In this document: positions 15,777-23,369 of the stretch, piece by piece
Layout of the letters: every line of letters begins with the position of its first letter
Numbering within the stretch: position 1 is the stretch's first letter
NCBI GenBank assembly: GCA_017886205.1
Contig: JAFNEO010000035.1
Coordinates: 1 to 44,987 of the forward strand
From: Candidatus Aminicenantota bacterium
GTDB lineage: Bacteria; Acidobacteriota; Aminicenantia; Aminicenantales; UBA8522
DNA length: 44,987 bases
Direction of reading: 5' to 3'
The notes under the pieces: generated by a model
Seen by the model: only the letters and a program-made list of their open reading frames with translations
Database searches by the model: none
What the model was told of the DNA's origin: nothing
Position numbers and translations under genes: made by a program

Positions 15777-17132
15777 TCAGCTCTCCCCCAGCTCCCGGCG
15801 CGTGACGGTGAGGGCGGCTTTCGCCTGGAGGCGGCGGAGTCGAGGAGAAAAGCTCACCGGGAAAAAGGGGCCGCATCCCTCGATGACTTTGTATCTCTCG
15901 TCGAGCTTCGCGAATTCGTCAAGGAATCGCCTCCTGACTTCGGGGAGCGACGGCATCCTGGCCGCGATCGTCCCGCGGCTCATGACTTTCTGGAGCAGAG
16001 GTTCCCCCGGCAGCCGGTCATCGCGCAGTCCGATGACATCCTTTTTCAGCTTGCCGGCCGGTGTTTGGGAGCGAAAGACCTGTTTTTTCCCCGCCCAGGT
16101 CGCTTTGCCGGGGCTGAGCTTAAGCGCCGGACGCTGCGCGTATTCGACCATCTTGTAGGCCATATCGAGGTAGGGCGCGTCGGCCGAAACTCCCATCTTG
16201 GTGCCGACTCCGAAGGCGTCGATGTCGCCTCCGCGGCGGACGACCCGGAGAATCTTGTCCTCGTCAATCGCGCCGCTGGCGAATATCGTGGCGTCGCCGA
16301 GCCCGGCCTGGACCAGAACCTGCCGGACTCTCTTGCTCAGCTGGGCGATATTTCCGCTGTCAAGCCGGACGCCTTTCAAGCTCTCTCCCCTCTCGGCCAT
16401 CTCCTTTCCAATCCGGGCGGCCTTCGAGGCGCCGGAAACTGTGTCATAAGTGTCCACGAGAAGCACAGTGTTATGGGGAAAAGTATGAGCGAAGGCGCGG
16501 AAGGCCTCGATCTCCCGGTCGAAGCTGGTGATGAACGAATGGGCCATGGTGCCGAATACCGGCAGGCCGAAGGTCTTTCCGGCCAGGACATTGCTCGTGC
16601 CGATAAAACCCCCGATATAGCTGGCCCGGGCGACCTTGAGCCCGGCTTCGGTCCCTTGAGCCCGGCGTAAGGAGAAATCGACGAGCTGCCGCTCCCCGGC
16701 TGCCTGGAAACAGCGGGAGGCTTTGGTGGCGATCATCGTCTGTAAGTTGACGGCGTTGATGAGGAACGTCTCGACGAGCTGGGCCTCGATGAGAGGCGCT
16801 TCAACTTCGAGCACAGGTTCATTGACAAAGAAGAGCCGGCCTTCGGGAATGGCCTGGACATCCCCGCTGAAGCGGAAGCCCTCGAGGTAGGAGAGGAAGT
16901 CTTTCTTGAAGAACTGCAGGCGATCTAGATATTCCAGGTCGTCGGGAGCGAACCTCAGGTCGCGAAGGTAGCAGAGCGCGTCTTCGAGCCCGGCGGCGAC
17001 GAAATACCGGCGCCGCGGCGGATAGTCCCGGACAAACAGGCTGAAGGCCGCGCGATCGAACATCTGGTGATCGTAGTAGCAGGCCGCCATGGTCAGCTCA
17101 TAGAGGTCGGTGATAAGGGCGAGGTCCTTCAA
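15777..17132 (-). CDS. pncB: Nicotinate phosphoribosyltransferase
   Basis: 451 residues. Makes nicotinate mononucleotide from nicotinate and PRPP in the NAD salvage pathway. The start MKDLALITDLYELTMAACYY (TDLYELTM) is a signature of the family. GTMAHSFITSF carries the phosphorylated His region, and VDTYDT, GVRLDSGN and FGVGTKMG are the phosphoribosyl-binding loops. The start codon is TTG, one base after the amrS stop, so the two are tightly coupled. It complements NadA (de novo quinolinate synthesis) at 20114-21019. It abuts the convergent YkgJ-type gene with no intergenic base. Confidence 0.95.
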   Translation of the reverse strand: MKDLALITDLYELTMAACYYDHQMFDRAAFSLFVRDYPPRRRYFVAAGLEDALCYLRDLRFAPDDLEYLDRLQFFKKDFLSYLEGFRFSGDVQAIPEGRLFFVNEPVLEVEAPLIEAQLVETFLINAVNLQTMIATKASRCFQAAGERQLVDFSLRRAQGTEAGLKVARASYIGGFIGTSNVLAGKTFGLPVFGTMAHSFITSFDREIEAFRAFAHTFPHNTVLLVDTYDTVSGASKAARIGKEMAERGESLKGVRLDSGNIAQLSKRVRQVLVQAGLGDATIFASGAIDEDKILRVVRRGGDIDAFGVGTKMGVSADAPYLDMAYKMVEYAQRPALKLSPGKATWAGKKQVFRSQTPAGKLKKDVIGLRDDRLPGEPLLQKVMSRGTIAARMPSLPEVRRRFLDEFAKLDERYKVIEGCGPFFPVSFSPRLRRLQAKAALTVTRRELGES

Positions 17133-17133
17133 C

Positions 17134-18144
17134 TCAGAAGACTCCGGCGATGGGGCTGCCGCAGGAAGAACATTTTCCGGCTTTGGCCCTGTTCTCCTCG
17201 ACGGAGAAACCGCTCCGACGAATCAGCACCTTCCCACACCGCGGGCATACAGTATCCTCCGACTCTCCCCAGACATTCCCGATATAGATGAACTTCAGCC
17301 CGGCCTGCCTGGCGAGGGCAGCCGCTTTCTGCAGCGTCTCGATCGGAGTCGCCGGCGTCTGAGTGTATTTGTAGTCCGGATGGAAGCGGCTGATATGCCA
17401 AGGGATCTCTGGACTGAGGGAGGCGATGAAGCGGGCGATGGCGGCCAGTTCTTTGTCTCTGTCATTCATCCCTGGAACGACGAGCGTCGTCACCTCGACC
17501 CAGATACCCAGCTCGCGCATCAAACGGATAGAATCGAGGACGGGCCCGAGGCGCGCACCGCAGACCTTTTTGTAGGTTTCATCCTGGAACGCTTTGAGGT
17601 CGACGTTGGCTGCGTCGAGGTGCGGCTGGATCAACCGCAGCGCCTCGGCGGTCATGTACCCGTTGGTCACGAAAACATTGGCCAGGCCTGCCTCGCGGGC
17701 GAGCTTGGCCGTGTCGTAGGCGTATTCGAAGAAGATCGTCGGCTCGGTGTAGGTGTAGGAAATGCTCCGACAGCCCCTCTTCTTGGCCTCCTGTACGACC
17801 TCCTCGGGAGAAAGCGCCTGGCCCCCGCCGAAGCCCTTGTCCTTCTTCCCAGCCTGCGAGATCTGCCAGTTCTGGCAGAAGGGACAGCGAAAGTTGCAGC
17901 CGGCGGTGGCGATGGAAAACGAAGTCGTCCCGGGCAGAAAATGGTAAAGAGGTTTTTTCTCGATCGGGTCGATGTGGGCAGCGATGACCTCCCCGTAGAC
18001 GTGGGTGACCAGCTGGCCCTGGCGATTTTCACGTACGCCGCAGACGCCGACCTTGGCGGGCGCGACGCGACAGCGGTGGGCGCAGAGGAAACACTCGACC
18101 CTCCCCTCCTCCAGGACGCGCCAAAGCATGGCCTCTTTGATCAT
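17134..18144 (-). CDS. amrS: AmmeMemoRadiSam-system radical SAM enzyme (AmrS)
   Basis: 336 residues. N-terminal Cys-rich segment (CFLCAHRCRVAPAKVGVCGVREN) is followed by the radical SAM motif ATAGCNFRCPFCQNWQIS, the CxxxCxxC that binds the 4Fe-4S cluster and SAM. The C-terminal CPRCGKVLIRRSG..CSSCGSPIAG adds a likely zinc ribbon. Related to pyruvate-formate-lyase activating enzymes. In the described family, AmrS is usually near AmrA (AMMECR1) and AmrB (Memo-like); neither is in this window. Its substrate is not known to me. It heads a two-gene unit with pncB. Confidence 0.9.
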   Translation of the reverse strand: MIKEAMLWRVLEEGRVECFLCAHRCRVAPAKVGVCGVRENRQGQLVTHVYGEVIAAHIDPIEKKPLYHFLPGTTSFSIATAGCNFRCPFCQNWQISQAGKKDKGFGGGQALSPEEVVQEAKKRGCRSISYTYTEPTIFFEYAYDTAKLAREAGLANVFVTNGYMTAEALRLIQPHLDAANVDLKAFQDETYKKVCGARLGPVLDSIRLMRELGIWVEVTTLVVPGMNDRDKELAAIARFIASLSPEIPWHISRFHPDYKYTQTPATPIETLQKAAALARQAGLKFIYIGNVWGESEDTVCPRCGKVLIRRSGFSVEENRAKAGKCSSCGSPIAGVF

Positions 18145-18182
18145 CCGAATTCCCCTGACTTCATGAAGATGAACCCTCGTTC

Positions 18183-18211
18183 ATTATATCGACATCCTTT
18201 CCGGAAAGAAA
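18183..18211 (-). promoter_or_regulatory. Candidate promoter of amrS-pncB
   Basis: A perfect -10 TATAAT (18188-18183, minus strand) with a weak -35 TTTCTT (18211-18206) at 17-nt spacing. The transcript would begin about 32 nt before the amrS ATG. The rest of 18212-18356 shows no gene. Confidence 0.5.
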
Positions 18212-18356
18212 GAACCCTCCGCTGCGGGCCGCGGTTTAGCCCGGGAGAGAGGATTGCCATTTGATTCCTGGTCTCGAACAGGAGATGGGCAAGAAATTGG
18301 ACGGAGAAATTTCGGGAGAAGAGACCTGAAGACCCGATCTGGACGGGGCCTACAGA

Positions 18357-18386
18357 CGCCCGTTTCCCGTTGCCGGGGAACGGACG
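18357..18386 (-). terminator. Hairpin just after nth, possible terminator
   Basis: Immediately downstream of the nth stop codon, a 12-bp stem (CGTCCGTTCCCC with GGGAAACGGGCG on the minus strand; one G-U pair, one mismatch) closes a 6-nt loop. No U-tract follows, so it is either a non-classical terminator or a 3'-end stabilising structure for the long upstream operon. Confidence 0.4.
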
Positions 18387-18387
18387 T

Positions 18388-19050
18388 TTACGATTTGGGC
18401 TTAAGTTCAGGATGCAGCCTGGTCGCCGAGGGGCAGAGTTTCTGTAGAGGGCACTCCGGACAGCGGGGCTTCCGCGCCTGGCATATTTTCCGGCCGTGGT
18501 TGACCAGCGTGTAGTTGAAGTCGAGCCAGTCTTTTTTGGGGACGAGCTTCAGCAGGTCTTTCTCGATCTTCTCCGGGTCATGCTGCCGGCTCAAGCCGAG
18601 TCGACCGGAAAGACGCTTGACGTGGGTGTCGACGGCGATCCCTTCGGCAATACCGTAACCGGAGGACAGGACGATGTTGGCGGTCTTACGGGCGACGCCG
18701 GGAAGCATGACCAAGTCGGCCATGTTCGCCGGCACCTGGCCGCCGAAGTCCTCGACGATTTTCCGGGCGGCGCCGATGATGCTCTTGGCCTTGTTGCGAA
18801 AGAACCCGGTCGGCCGGACCTCGGCCTCGAGTTCCGCTCGGTCGGCAGCGGCAAAGGCGGCCGCCGTCGGATACCTGCGGAAGAGGGCCGGCGTGATCCG
18901 GTTGACCCTCTCGTCTGTACATTGGGCCGCCAGGATGGTGGCGACCAGGATCTGGAGTGGCGTTTGGAACTCGAGCGCCGTCCGGCTCCGGGGATATTCC
19001 CGGCGGAGAATTGTGATGATCTTCTCGATCCGCGCTTTGGCCGGAACCAT
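18388..19050 (-). CDS. nth: Endonuclease III
   Basis: 220 residues. A DNA glycosylase/AP lyase that removes oxidised pyrimidines. The helix-hairpin-helix is LPGVARKTANIVLSSGYG, with the catalytic Lys in RKTAN, and the catalytic Asp is in AVDTHVKRLSGRLG. The 4Fe-4S loop is present as C-x6-C-x2-C-x5-C in CQARKPRCPECPLQKLCPS. It ends the long minus-strand run that also encodes Fe-S assembly proteins, 8 nt after a ferritin-like gene. Together with mutM and polX it gives the window most of a base-excision repair set. Confidence 0.96.
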   Translation of the reverse strand: MVPAKARIEKIITILRREYPRSRTALEFQTPLQILVATILAAQCTDERVNRITPALFRRYPTAAAFAAADRAELEAEVRPTGFFRNKAKSIIGAARKIVEDFGGQVPANMADLVMLPGVARKTANIVLSSGYGIAEGIAVDTHVKRLSGRLGLSRQHDPEKIEKDLLKLVPKKDWLDFNYTLVNHGRKICQARKPRCPECPLQKLCPSATRLHPELKPKS

Positions 19051-19057
19051 GGTCCGC

Positions 19058-19567
19058 CTAAGGTCCGATGTGGAAAAGGTCGCCGCCCAGGTGAAAATCC
19101 TCGGCGTCGTAGTAATCAGGGAAGCGGCTGAGCAGGTCGATCTCGGATCTAATCAGGAAGTAGTGGCTGCGCTCAACCCGGCTCAGGTACTCGAGCATCT
19201 TCTGGCTGCCGGCATCAGCCACAACACTCCGGGCATCCCTGTAATATTGCTCGGCCAGCTTCTCCGCTTCGAGCGCTATCTTGAACAGGTCGAGGATCGA
19301 AGCCTTTTCGTTCCAGGCGGCCGACGTCCCCGGCCGGGCCGGCCTATCCGGAATCTTGAGCTCGACCTCGGGAAAGCGCTGGCCATGGAGCCTCTCCAGA
19401 ATCTTGCGGTGCTTCTTCTCTTCCATCACCAGGAACTTCAATTTCTGCTGCAGGAGAATGTTCTTGACCTGTCCCAAGATTCCGGCATAAAAATCAGCCG
19501 CCTCGATCTCCGCCCGAATGGCAACCGCCAGGACCTCGTAGGGCCGCAACTTGGTGTCTAGAGCCAC
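19058..19567 (-). CDS. Ferritin-like (rubrerythrin-superfamily) diiron protein
   Basis: 169 residues from a GTG at 19567, chosen because GGGGAGG lies just upstream; a longer frame to 19681 would overlap the rubrerythrin gene. Two ligand pairs are visible: AIRAEIEAADFYAGI with VMEEKKHRKIL (ExxH), and ALEAEKLAEQYYRD with RVERSHYFLI (ExxH). No rubredoxin domain. Layout and linker resemble the protein at 12277-12765. It sits between rubrerythrin and nth, suggesting a part in protection against peroxide or in iron handling (inference). Confidence 0.85.
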   Translation of the reverse strand: MALDTKLRPYEVLAVAIRAEIEAADFYAGILGQVKNILLQQKLKFLVMEEKKHRKILERLHGQRFPEVELKIPDRPARPGTSAAWNEKASILDLFKIALEAEKLAEQYYRDARSVVADAGSQKMLEYLSRVERSHYFLIRSEIDLLSRFPDYYDAEDFHLGGDLFHIGP

Positions 19568-19599
19568 GGTCTTCCTCCCCTTTCGTTCTGGGCATCGCC

Positions 19600-20103
19600 C
19601 TAGAACTGAACGAATTTCTCTTTGGGCGCGCCGCAGACCGGACACTTGTCCGGGGCTTCGCCCTCGGCAGTGAAACCGCAAACGCCGCAGACCTGGAACG
19701 GAAAGAAGTCGAGGTCCTTGCCCTTGTCTACTGACTCTTTGGCCCGCTTATAGAAGCCGGCGTGGATTTTCTCGGCGACCAGAGCGTAGTTAAACCACAA
19801 CATGGCCTTCTTTTCACCTTGGTCTTCGGCGACTCTGATATAGGCCGGGTACATCTCCGTGACCTCGAAAGTCTCTCCCTCGATAGCCGCCTGAAGATTC
19901 TCGGCGGTCTTCTTGATCCCGCTGAGCGTCCGCAGGTGGTTGGTGGCGTGGACCTGTTCGGCGAAACTGTTGGCGCGAAACAGCCGGGCGATGTTGGCGA
20001 GCTTCTCTTTCTCCGCCGCTTCGGCGAAGGTCATGTACTTCATGTGGGCCTGGCTCTCGCCGGAGAAGGCGCCCTTCACGTTCTCTTCCGTCATCTTTCT
20101 CAT
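19600..20103 (-). CDS. rbr: Rubrerythrin
   Basis: 167 residues. The N-terminal ferritin-like domain (EENVKGAFSGESQAHMKYMTFAEAAEKEK.. with FAEQVHATNH) is followed by a C-terminal rubredoxin-like domain with Cys pairs VCGVCGF and KCPVCGAP. Rubrerythrin reduces hydrogen peroxide in anaerobes using electrons delivered through rubredoxin. An internal ATG at residue 4 is an alternative start; GAGGAGG upstream serves either. It follows nadA by 10 nt. Rubredoxin and an NADH:rubredoxin reductase-like protein at 31-32.5 kb could supply electrons. Confidence 0.96.
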   Translation of the reverse strand: MRKMTEENVKGAFSGESQAHMKYMTFAEAAEKEKLANIARLFRANSFAEQVHATNHLRTLSGIKKTAENLQAAIEGETFEVTEMYPAYIRVAEDQGEKKAMLWFNYALVAEKIHAGFYKRAKESVDKGKDLDFFPFQVCGVCGFTAEGEAPDKCPVCGAPKEKFVQF

Positions 20104-20113
20104 CTGAGCCTCC

Positions 20114-21019
20114 TCAAATTTGGATCATTTTCTCGATGGCTCCCCGTGCCCTCTGGCTGACGGCGAAGGGGACCTCGACCCGGAATTTCATTTCCTCCAA
20201 GGCGTTCCAGACCTTGATGAGGTTGATTTTCTTCATGTTCGAACAAAAGGCCAGGTCCTTGACCGGGTAGAAGGCGGTCCGGGAGTTCTCCTTGCGCAGC
20301 CGGTAGAGGATCCCGGCCTCAGTGCCGACGAGGACCTCCTTGGCCGACGTCTCCCGTGCCGCTTTCACCATATAGCCAGTGGAGAGGACCTTGTCGGCCA
20401 GGTCGATGACTTCGGGCCGGCACTCTGGATGGACCCAGACCTCGGCCTCCGGATACTTTTCCCTCTTGGCCAGGACGTCCGCGGCCAGGATCTGGTTGTG
20501 GATATAGCAGTAGCCGTCCCAGGCGATGATCTTCTTTTTAGTATGACGGGAGACATAGGCGGCCAGGTTCTTGTCCGGGGCGAAGAGGATCTCATCGTCG
20601 GGAAGGGAGTCCACGACTTTGATGGCGTTTGACGACGTACAGCAGATGTCGGACTCGGCCTTGACCTCGGCCGTCGTGTTGACATAGCTGACAACCTTGC
20701 GGCCGGGGTACCGCGCCTTCCAGTCCCGGAGTTCCTGGCCGGTAATCATGTCGGCCATGGGGCAGCCGGCGTGAAGGTCGGGCAGCAGCACGATCTTTTG
20801 GGGAGAGAGAATGGCGGCCGTCTCGGCCATGAAATGGACGCCGCAGAAGACGATGACCTCGGCCCCGCTACGGGCGGCCTCCTGGCTCAGCCCCAGCGAG
20901 TCTCCCGTATAATCCGCCACGTCTTGGACTTCACCGATCTGATAGTTGTGGGCCAGGATGACGGCCTTCCGTTCTTTCCGGAGCTCCGCGATCCTATTGA
21001 GGATCTCTTCCTTGGTCAT
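20114..21019 (-). CDS. nadA: Quinolinate synthase
   Basis: 301 residues from the ATG at 21019 (MTKEEILNRIAELRKERKAV). Condenses iminoaspartate with dihydroxyacetone phosphate to quinolinate for NAD synthesis, using an oxygen-sensitive 4Fe-4S cluster. Family landmarks: AHNYQIGEVQDVADYTGDSL, FCGVHFMAETA, LPDLHAGCPMADM, CTSSNAIKVVDS, HPECRPEV and FCSNMKKINL, which include the cluster Cys residues. nadB and nadC are not in the window. Its place directly after tusA and the nifU-type genes suggests that cluster supply and client are co-expressed. The longer upstream frame was rejected because it overlaps tusA. Confidence 0.95.
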   Translation of the reverse strand: MTKEEILNRIAELRKERKAVILAHNYQIGEVQDVADYTGDSLGLSQEAARSGAEVIVFCGVHFMAETAAILSPQKIVLLPDLHAGCPMADMITGQELRDWKARYPGRKVVSYVNTTAEVKAESDICCTSSNAIKVVDSLPDDEILFAPDKNLAAYVSRHTKKKIIAWDGYCYIHNQILAADVLAKREKYPEAEVWVHPECRPEVIDLADKVLSTGYMVKAARETSAKEVLVGTEAGILYRLRKENSRTAFYPVKDLAFCSNMKKINLIKVWNALEEMKFRVEVPFAVSQRARGAIEKMIQI

Positions 21020-21036
21020 GCGCTCTCCCGCCACCC

Positions 21037-21270
21037 TTAATCCTTGAGCTTCCGGACAAAGACGTAATAAATATCGCCGTCCTTCTCCAGCCCGAGGTAC
21101 TCCTGGCCGGTCATCTTGCACCAGGCGGGCATATCTCCCTCGATGCCTTGGTCGGTAGAGATGACTTCGAGCACCTCGCCGACCCGGAGCTCCTTGATCT
21201 TCTTGGCCGTCTGGATGATGGGCATCGGGCAGAGGAGTCCGAAGCAGTCCAGCTTGGCGTCCGACTTCAC
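21037..21270 (-). CDS. TusA/SirA-family sulfur-carrier protein
   Basis: 77 residues: MKSDAKLDCFGLLCPMPIIQ.. The CPxP motif (LCPMPI) carries the persulfide Cys of TusA, and the domain matches the family over its whole length. TusA accepts sulfur from a cysteine desulfurase and relays it to other pathways. Here it lies in the same operon as a NifS-like and a NifU-like gene, 17 nt before nadA. Which donor it uses is uncertain because the NifS-like neighbour lacks the PLP Lys. Confidence 0.92.
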   Translation of the reverse strand: MKSDAKLDCFGLLCPMPIIQTAKKIKELRVGEVLEVISTDQGIEGDMPAWCKMTGQEYLGLEKDGDIYYVFVRKLKD

Positions 21271-21340
21271 TTTCTCTCCTCAGGTGCTTGACCCAGGCCG
21301 ATCAGGGGTGCGGGTTCGTGAGAGGTCGGCGTGGCCTCGC

Positions 21341-21901
21341 TCAATCTGCCTCGAGATCGGCCCCGCACTTGGCGCATTTCTCCTCGCCCTTCTTGGTCAG
21401 GTTGCCGCAGTGCGGGCACTCCTCCAACTCAACATTGCAGGCGGTGCAGCCAGCTTCCAGGCCCTCGATAGGGCCTTCGCAATACGGACAATAGCATTTT
21501 TCAGCTTCTGGAGACACTTCCGACTTCTCGGCGGCGTGTTTTTTCCGGTAGTCTGCGATCGCGGCGTGCAGGGCATCGGCGCCCAGGTTCGAGCAGTGCA
21601 GCTTGTTCTTGGGCAGGCCGCCCAGTTCCTCGGCCACGATCTCGTTGGTGATCTTCATGGCCTCTTCCAGGGTCCTTCCCATGGCCATCTCGCTGACAAT
21701 GCTGGAGACGGCAATGGCGGCCCCGCAGCCGAAGGTCTGGAACTTGATGTCTTCCAGCTTGCTATCTTTGACCTTGATATAGAAGCTCATCATATCGCCG
21801 CAGACCGGGTTCCCGACCTGTCCAATGCCGTCGGCGTCCTTAATCACCCCGACATTGCGAGGGTTCTGAAAATGGTCCATGACTTTATCGGTGTAGATCA
21901 T
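21341..21901 (-). CDS. nifU: NifU/IscU-type Fe-S scaffold with C-terminal zinc ribbons
   Basis: 186 residues. The first 125 are an IscU-like scaffold with all three cluster Cys: NPVCGDMM (with the conserved Asp), TFGCGAAIAVSS and KLHCSNLGADALHAAI. Residues about 135-186 are not part of normal IscU: CYCPYCEGP, CTAC, CPHCGN and CAKCGADL, four CxxC pairs that fit two zinc ribbons. NifU of diazotrophs instead carries a 2Fe-2S domain and an Nfu domain. The Nfu function here is a separate gene (23109-23327). Its start overlaps the stop of the NifS-like gene as ATGA. Confidence 0.92.
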   Translation of the reverse strand: MIYTDKVMDHFQNPRNVGVIKDADGIGQVGNPVCGDMMSFYIKVKDSKLEDIKFQTFGCGAAIAVSSIVSEMAMGRTLEEAMKITNEIVAEELGGLPKNKLHCSNLGADALHAAIADYRKKHAAEKSEVSPEAEKCYCPYCEGPIEGLEAGCTACNVELEECPHCGNLTKKGEEKCAKCGADLEAD

Positions 21902-23079
21902 TTCTGACTCTCCTCCAGGAATTTCGTGTAGAGCGGAGACATTTTCCGCAGTCGGTCGATGACGGGCGGAATGACGTCTAGGAGATAATCGATGTCCTCG
22001 GCCGTAGTGCTATCCACCAGGCTGAAAACGAGTGAGCCCTGGGCCAGGGCATGATCGATGCCCATGGCCAACAGCACGTGCGAGGCCTTGAGCGCCCGCG
22101 AGGTGCAGGCCGAGCCGCTCGAGACGGCGATGCCCTTCATGTCCAGGTTCAAGAGCATGGCCTCACCCTCGATAAACTCGATGCAAAAACTGGCGTGATG
22201 GGGCAGCCGTCTTTCCCGATGTCCGGTCAGATACACCCGGTCTACTCTCTGGGGGAGCCGGTCGATCAGACGGTCGCGGAGGGTCTTCATCCCTTCCTGC
22301 CGTTCTGACAGTCTCGCCCGGGCGAGCTCGGCCGCCTTGCCCATTCCTACGATCCCGGCGACGTTCTCGGTGCCGGCGCGGCGGCCGCCCTCCTGGATCC
22401 CGCCGTCGATTAAGGGGAGGATCCGGGCGCCCTTCTTGACAAAGAGGGCGCCGCTCCCCTTCGGTCCGTAAAACTGGTCGGCGGCCAGGCTCAGCGCGTC
22501 CACCCCGAGCTCCTTGACATCCACCGGGATGTTTCCGACTGCGGCCACGGCATCGGTGTGAAGCGGGACGCCGGCGGCGCGGCAGATCCGGGCGATCTCG
22601 ATCACGGGCTCGACCGTTCCGACCTCGTTCGAGGCCAGGATTACGGACACAAGGACCGTCTCTTTTTGGATGGCCCTCCGGACCGCTTCGGGATCGACGA
22701 GCCCGTATTTATCGACCGGAACCAGGGTCGAGGAAAACCCCAATTTCTCCAGGCTCTTGACGGAATGGAGGACGGACTGGTGCTCGACGGCGGAGAGGAC
22801 AAGATGGTTGCCCTTGTCCCGCCGCGCCAAAGCCATGCCTTTGAGGGCAAAGTTATTGGCCTCCGAACCGCTGGAGGTGAAAAAGACCTCGGAATCCTCG
22901 GCCCCGATCAGCCCCGCCAGTCGCGAGCGCGCTTCTTCAAGGGCTACAAGGGCTTCCTGGCCGGCCGAATGCAGGCTCTGGGGGTTGCCGAACTTATCCC
23001 GCAAAAAGGGGAGCATAGCTTCCAGGACCTGGGGGTCCAGAGGTGTGGCGGCGATGTGATCCAGGTAGACCTGCCGCAT
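21898..23079 (-). CDS. NifS/IscS-like protein lacking the PLP-binding lysine
   Basis: 393 residues, full length for group I cysteine desulfurases, with the fold preserved throughout: YLDHIAATPLDP, SSGSEANNFALKG, SAVEHQSVLHS (His100), ASNEVGTVEP, HTDAVAAVG (Asp176), GGRRAGTENVAGIVGMG and the catalytic loop SSGSACTSRALK with Cys325. The lysine that forms the PLP Schiff base in IscS (SGHK-IYGPKG) is Gln202 here (AADQFYGPKG), and the preceding His is Asp. The Gln of DATQ is Ala179, and the R..SLG motif near the C terminus is VFSLV. All were read from clean codons (GAC CAG TTT TAC GGA). It may therefore not be a classical desulfurase. It overlaps the nifU-type gene by 4 nt. Confidence 0.9.
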   Translation of the reverse strand: MRQVYLDHIAATPLDPQVLEAMLPFLRDKFGNPQSLHSAGQEALVALEEARSRLAGLIGAEDSEVFFTSSGSEANNFALKGMALARRDKGNHLVLSAVEHQSVLHSVKSLEKLGFSSTLVPVDKYGLVDPEAVRRAIQKETVLVSVILASNEVGTVEPVIEIARICRAAGVPLHTDAVAAVGNIPVDVKELGVDALSLAADQFYGPKGSGALFVKKGARILPLIDGGIQEGGRRAGTENVAGIVGMGKAAELARARLSERQEGMKTLRDRLIDRLPQRVDRVYLTGHRERRLPHHASFCIEFIEGEAMLLNLDMKGIAVSSGSACTSRALKASHVLLAMGIDHALAQGSLVFSLVDSTTAEDIDYLLDVIPPVIDRLRKMSPLYTKFLEESQK

Positions 23080-23108
23080 ATCTCTAGTCCGTAATTCCGG
23101 CCGTCGAC

Positions 23109-23327
23109 TCAGACGGCGACGACCTCTTTGACCTCCGGGACTTCCTTCTTCAAGTGCCGTTCGATCCCCATCTTGAGGGTCATCTGGGACATCGGACAGC
23201 CGCCGCAGGCCCCGGTGAGCCTCACTTTGACCACTCCGTCCTGAACATCCACCAGCTCGACATTCCCGCCGTCGGCCATCAGGGCAGGCCGGACCTTGTT
23301 CAGGGCGGCTTCGATTTTCTCTTTCAT
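23109..23327 (-). CDS. Nfu-type Fe-S carrier (NifU C-terminal domain)
   Basis: 72 residues: [20 protein letters not shown].. with the cluster-binding motif ACGGCPMS. A stand-alone NifU C-terminal domain, which holds or transfers 4Fe-4S clusters. AAAAGGAG precedes the ATG. It sits 29 nt before the NifS-like gene and 42 nt after the ferredoxin oxidoreductase beta subunit, so it belongs to the same operon as the scaffold. Confidence 0.94.
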   Translation of the reverse strand: MKEKIEAALNKVRPALMADGGNVELVDVQDGVVKVRLTGACGGCPMSQMTLKMGIERHLKKEVPEVKEVVAV

Positions 23328-23369
23328 CTCACAAAACTCCTTTTAAGCAATTGTACCATGATCGGCGTC

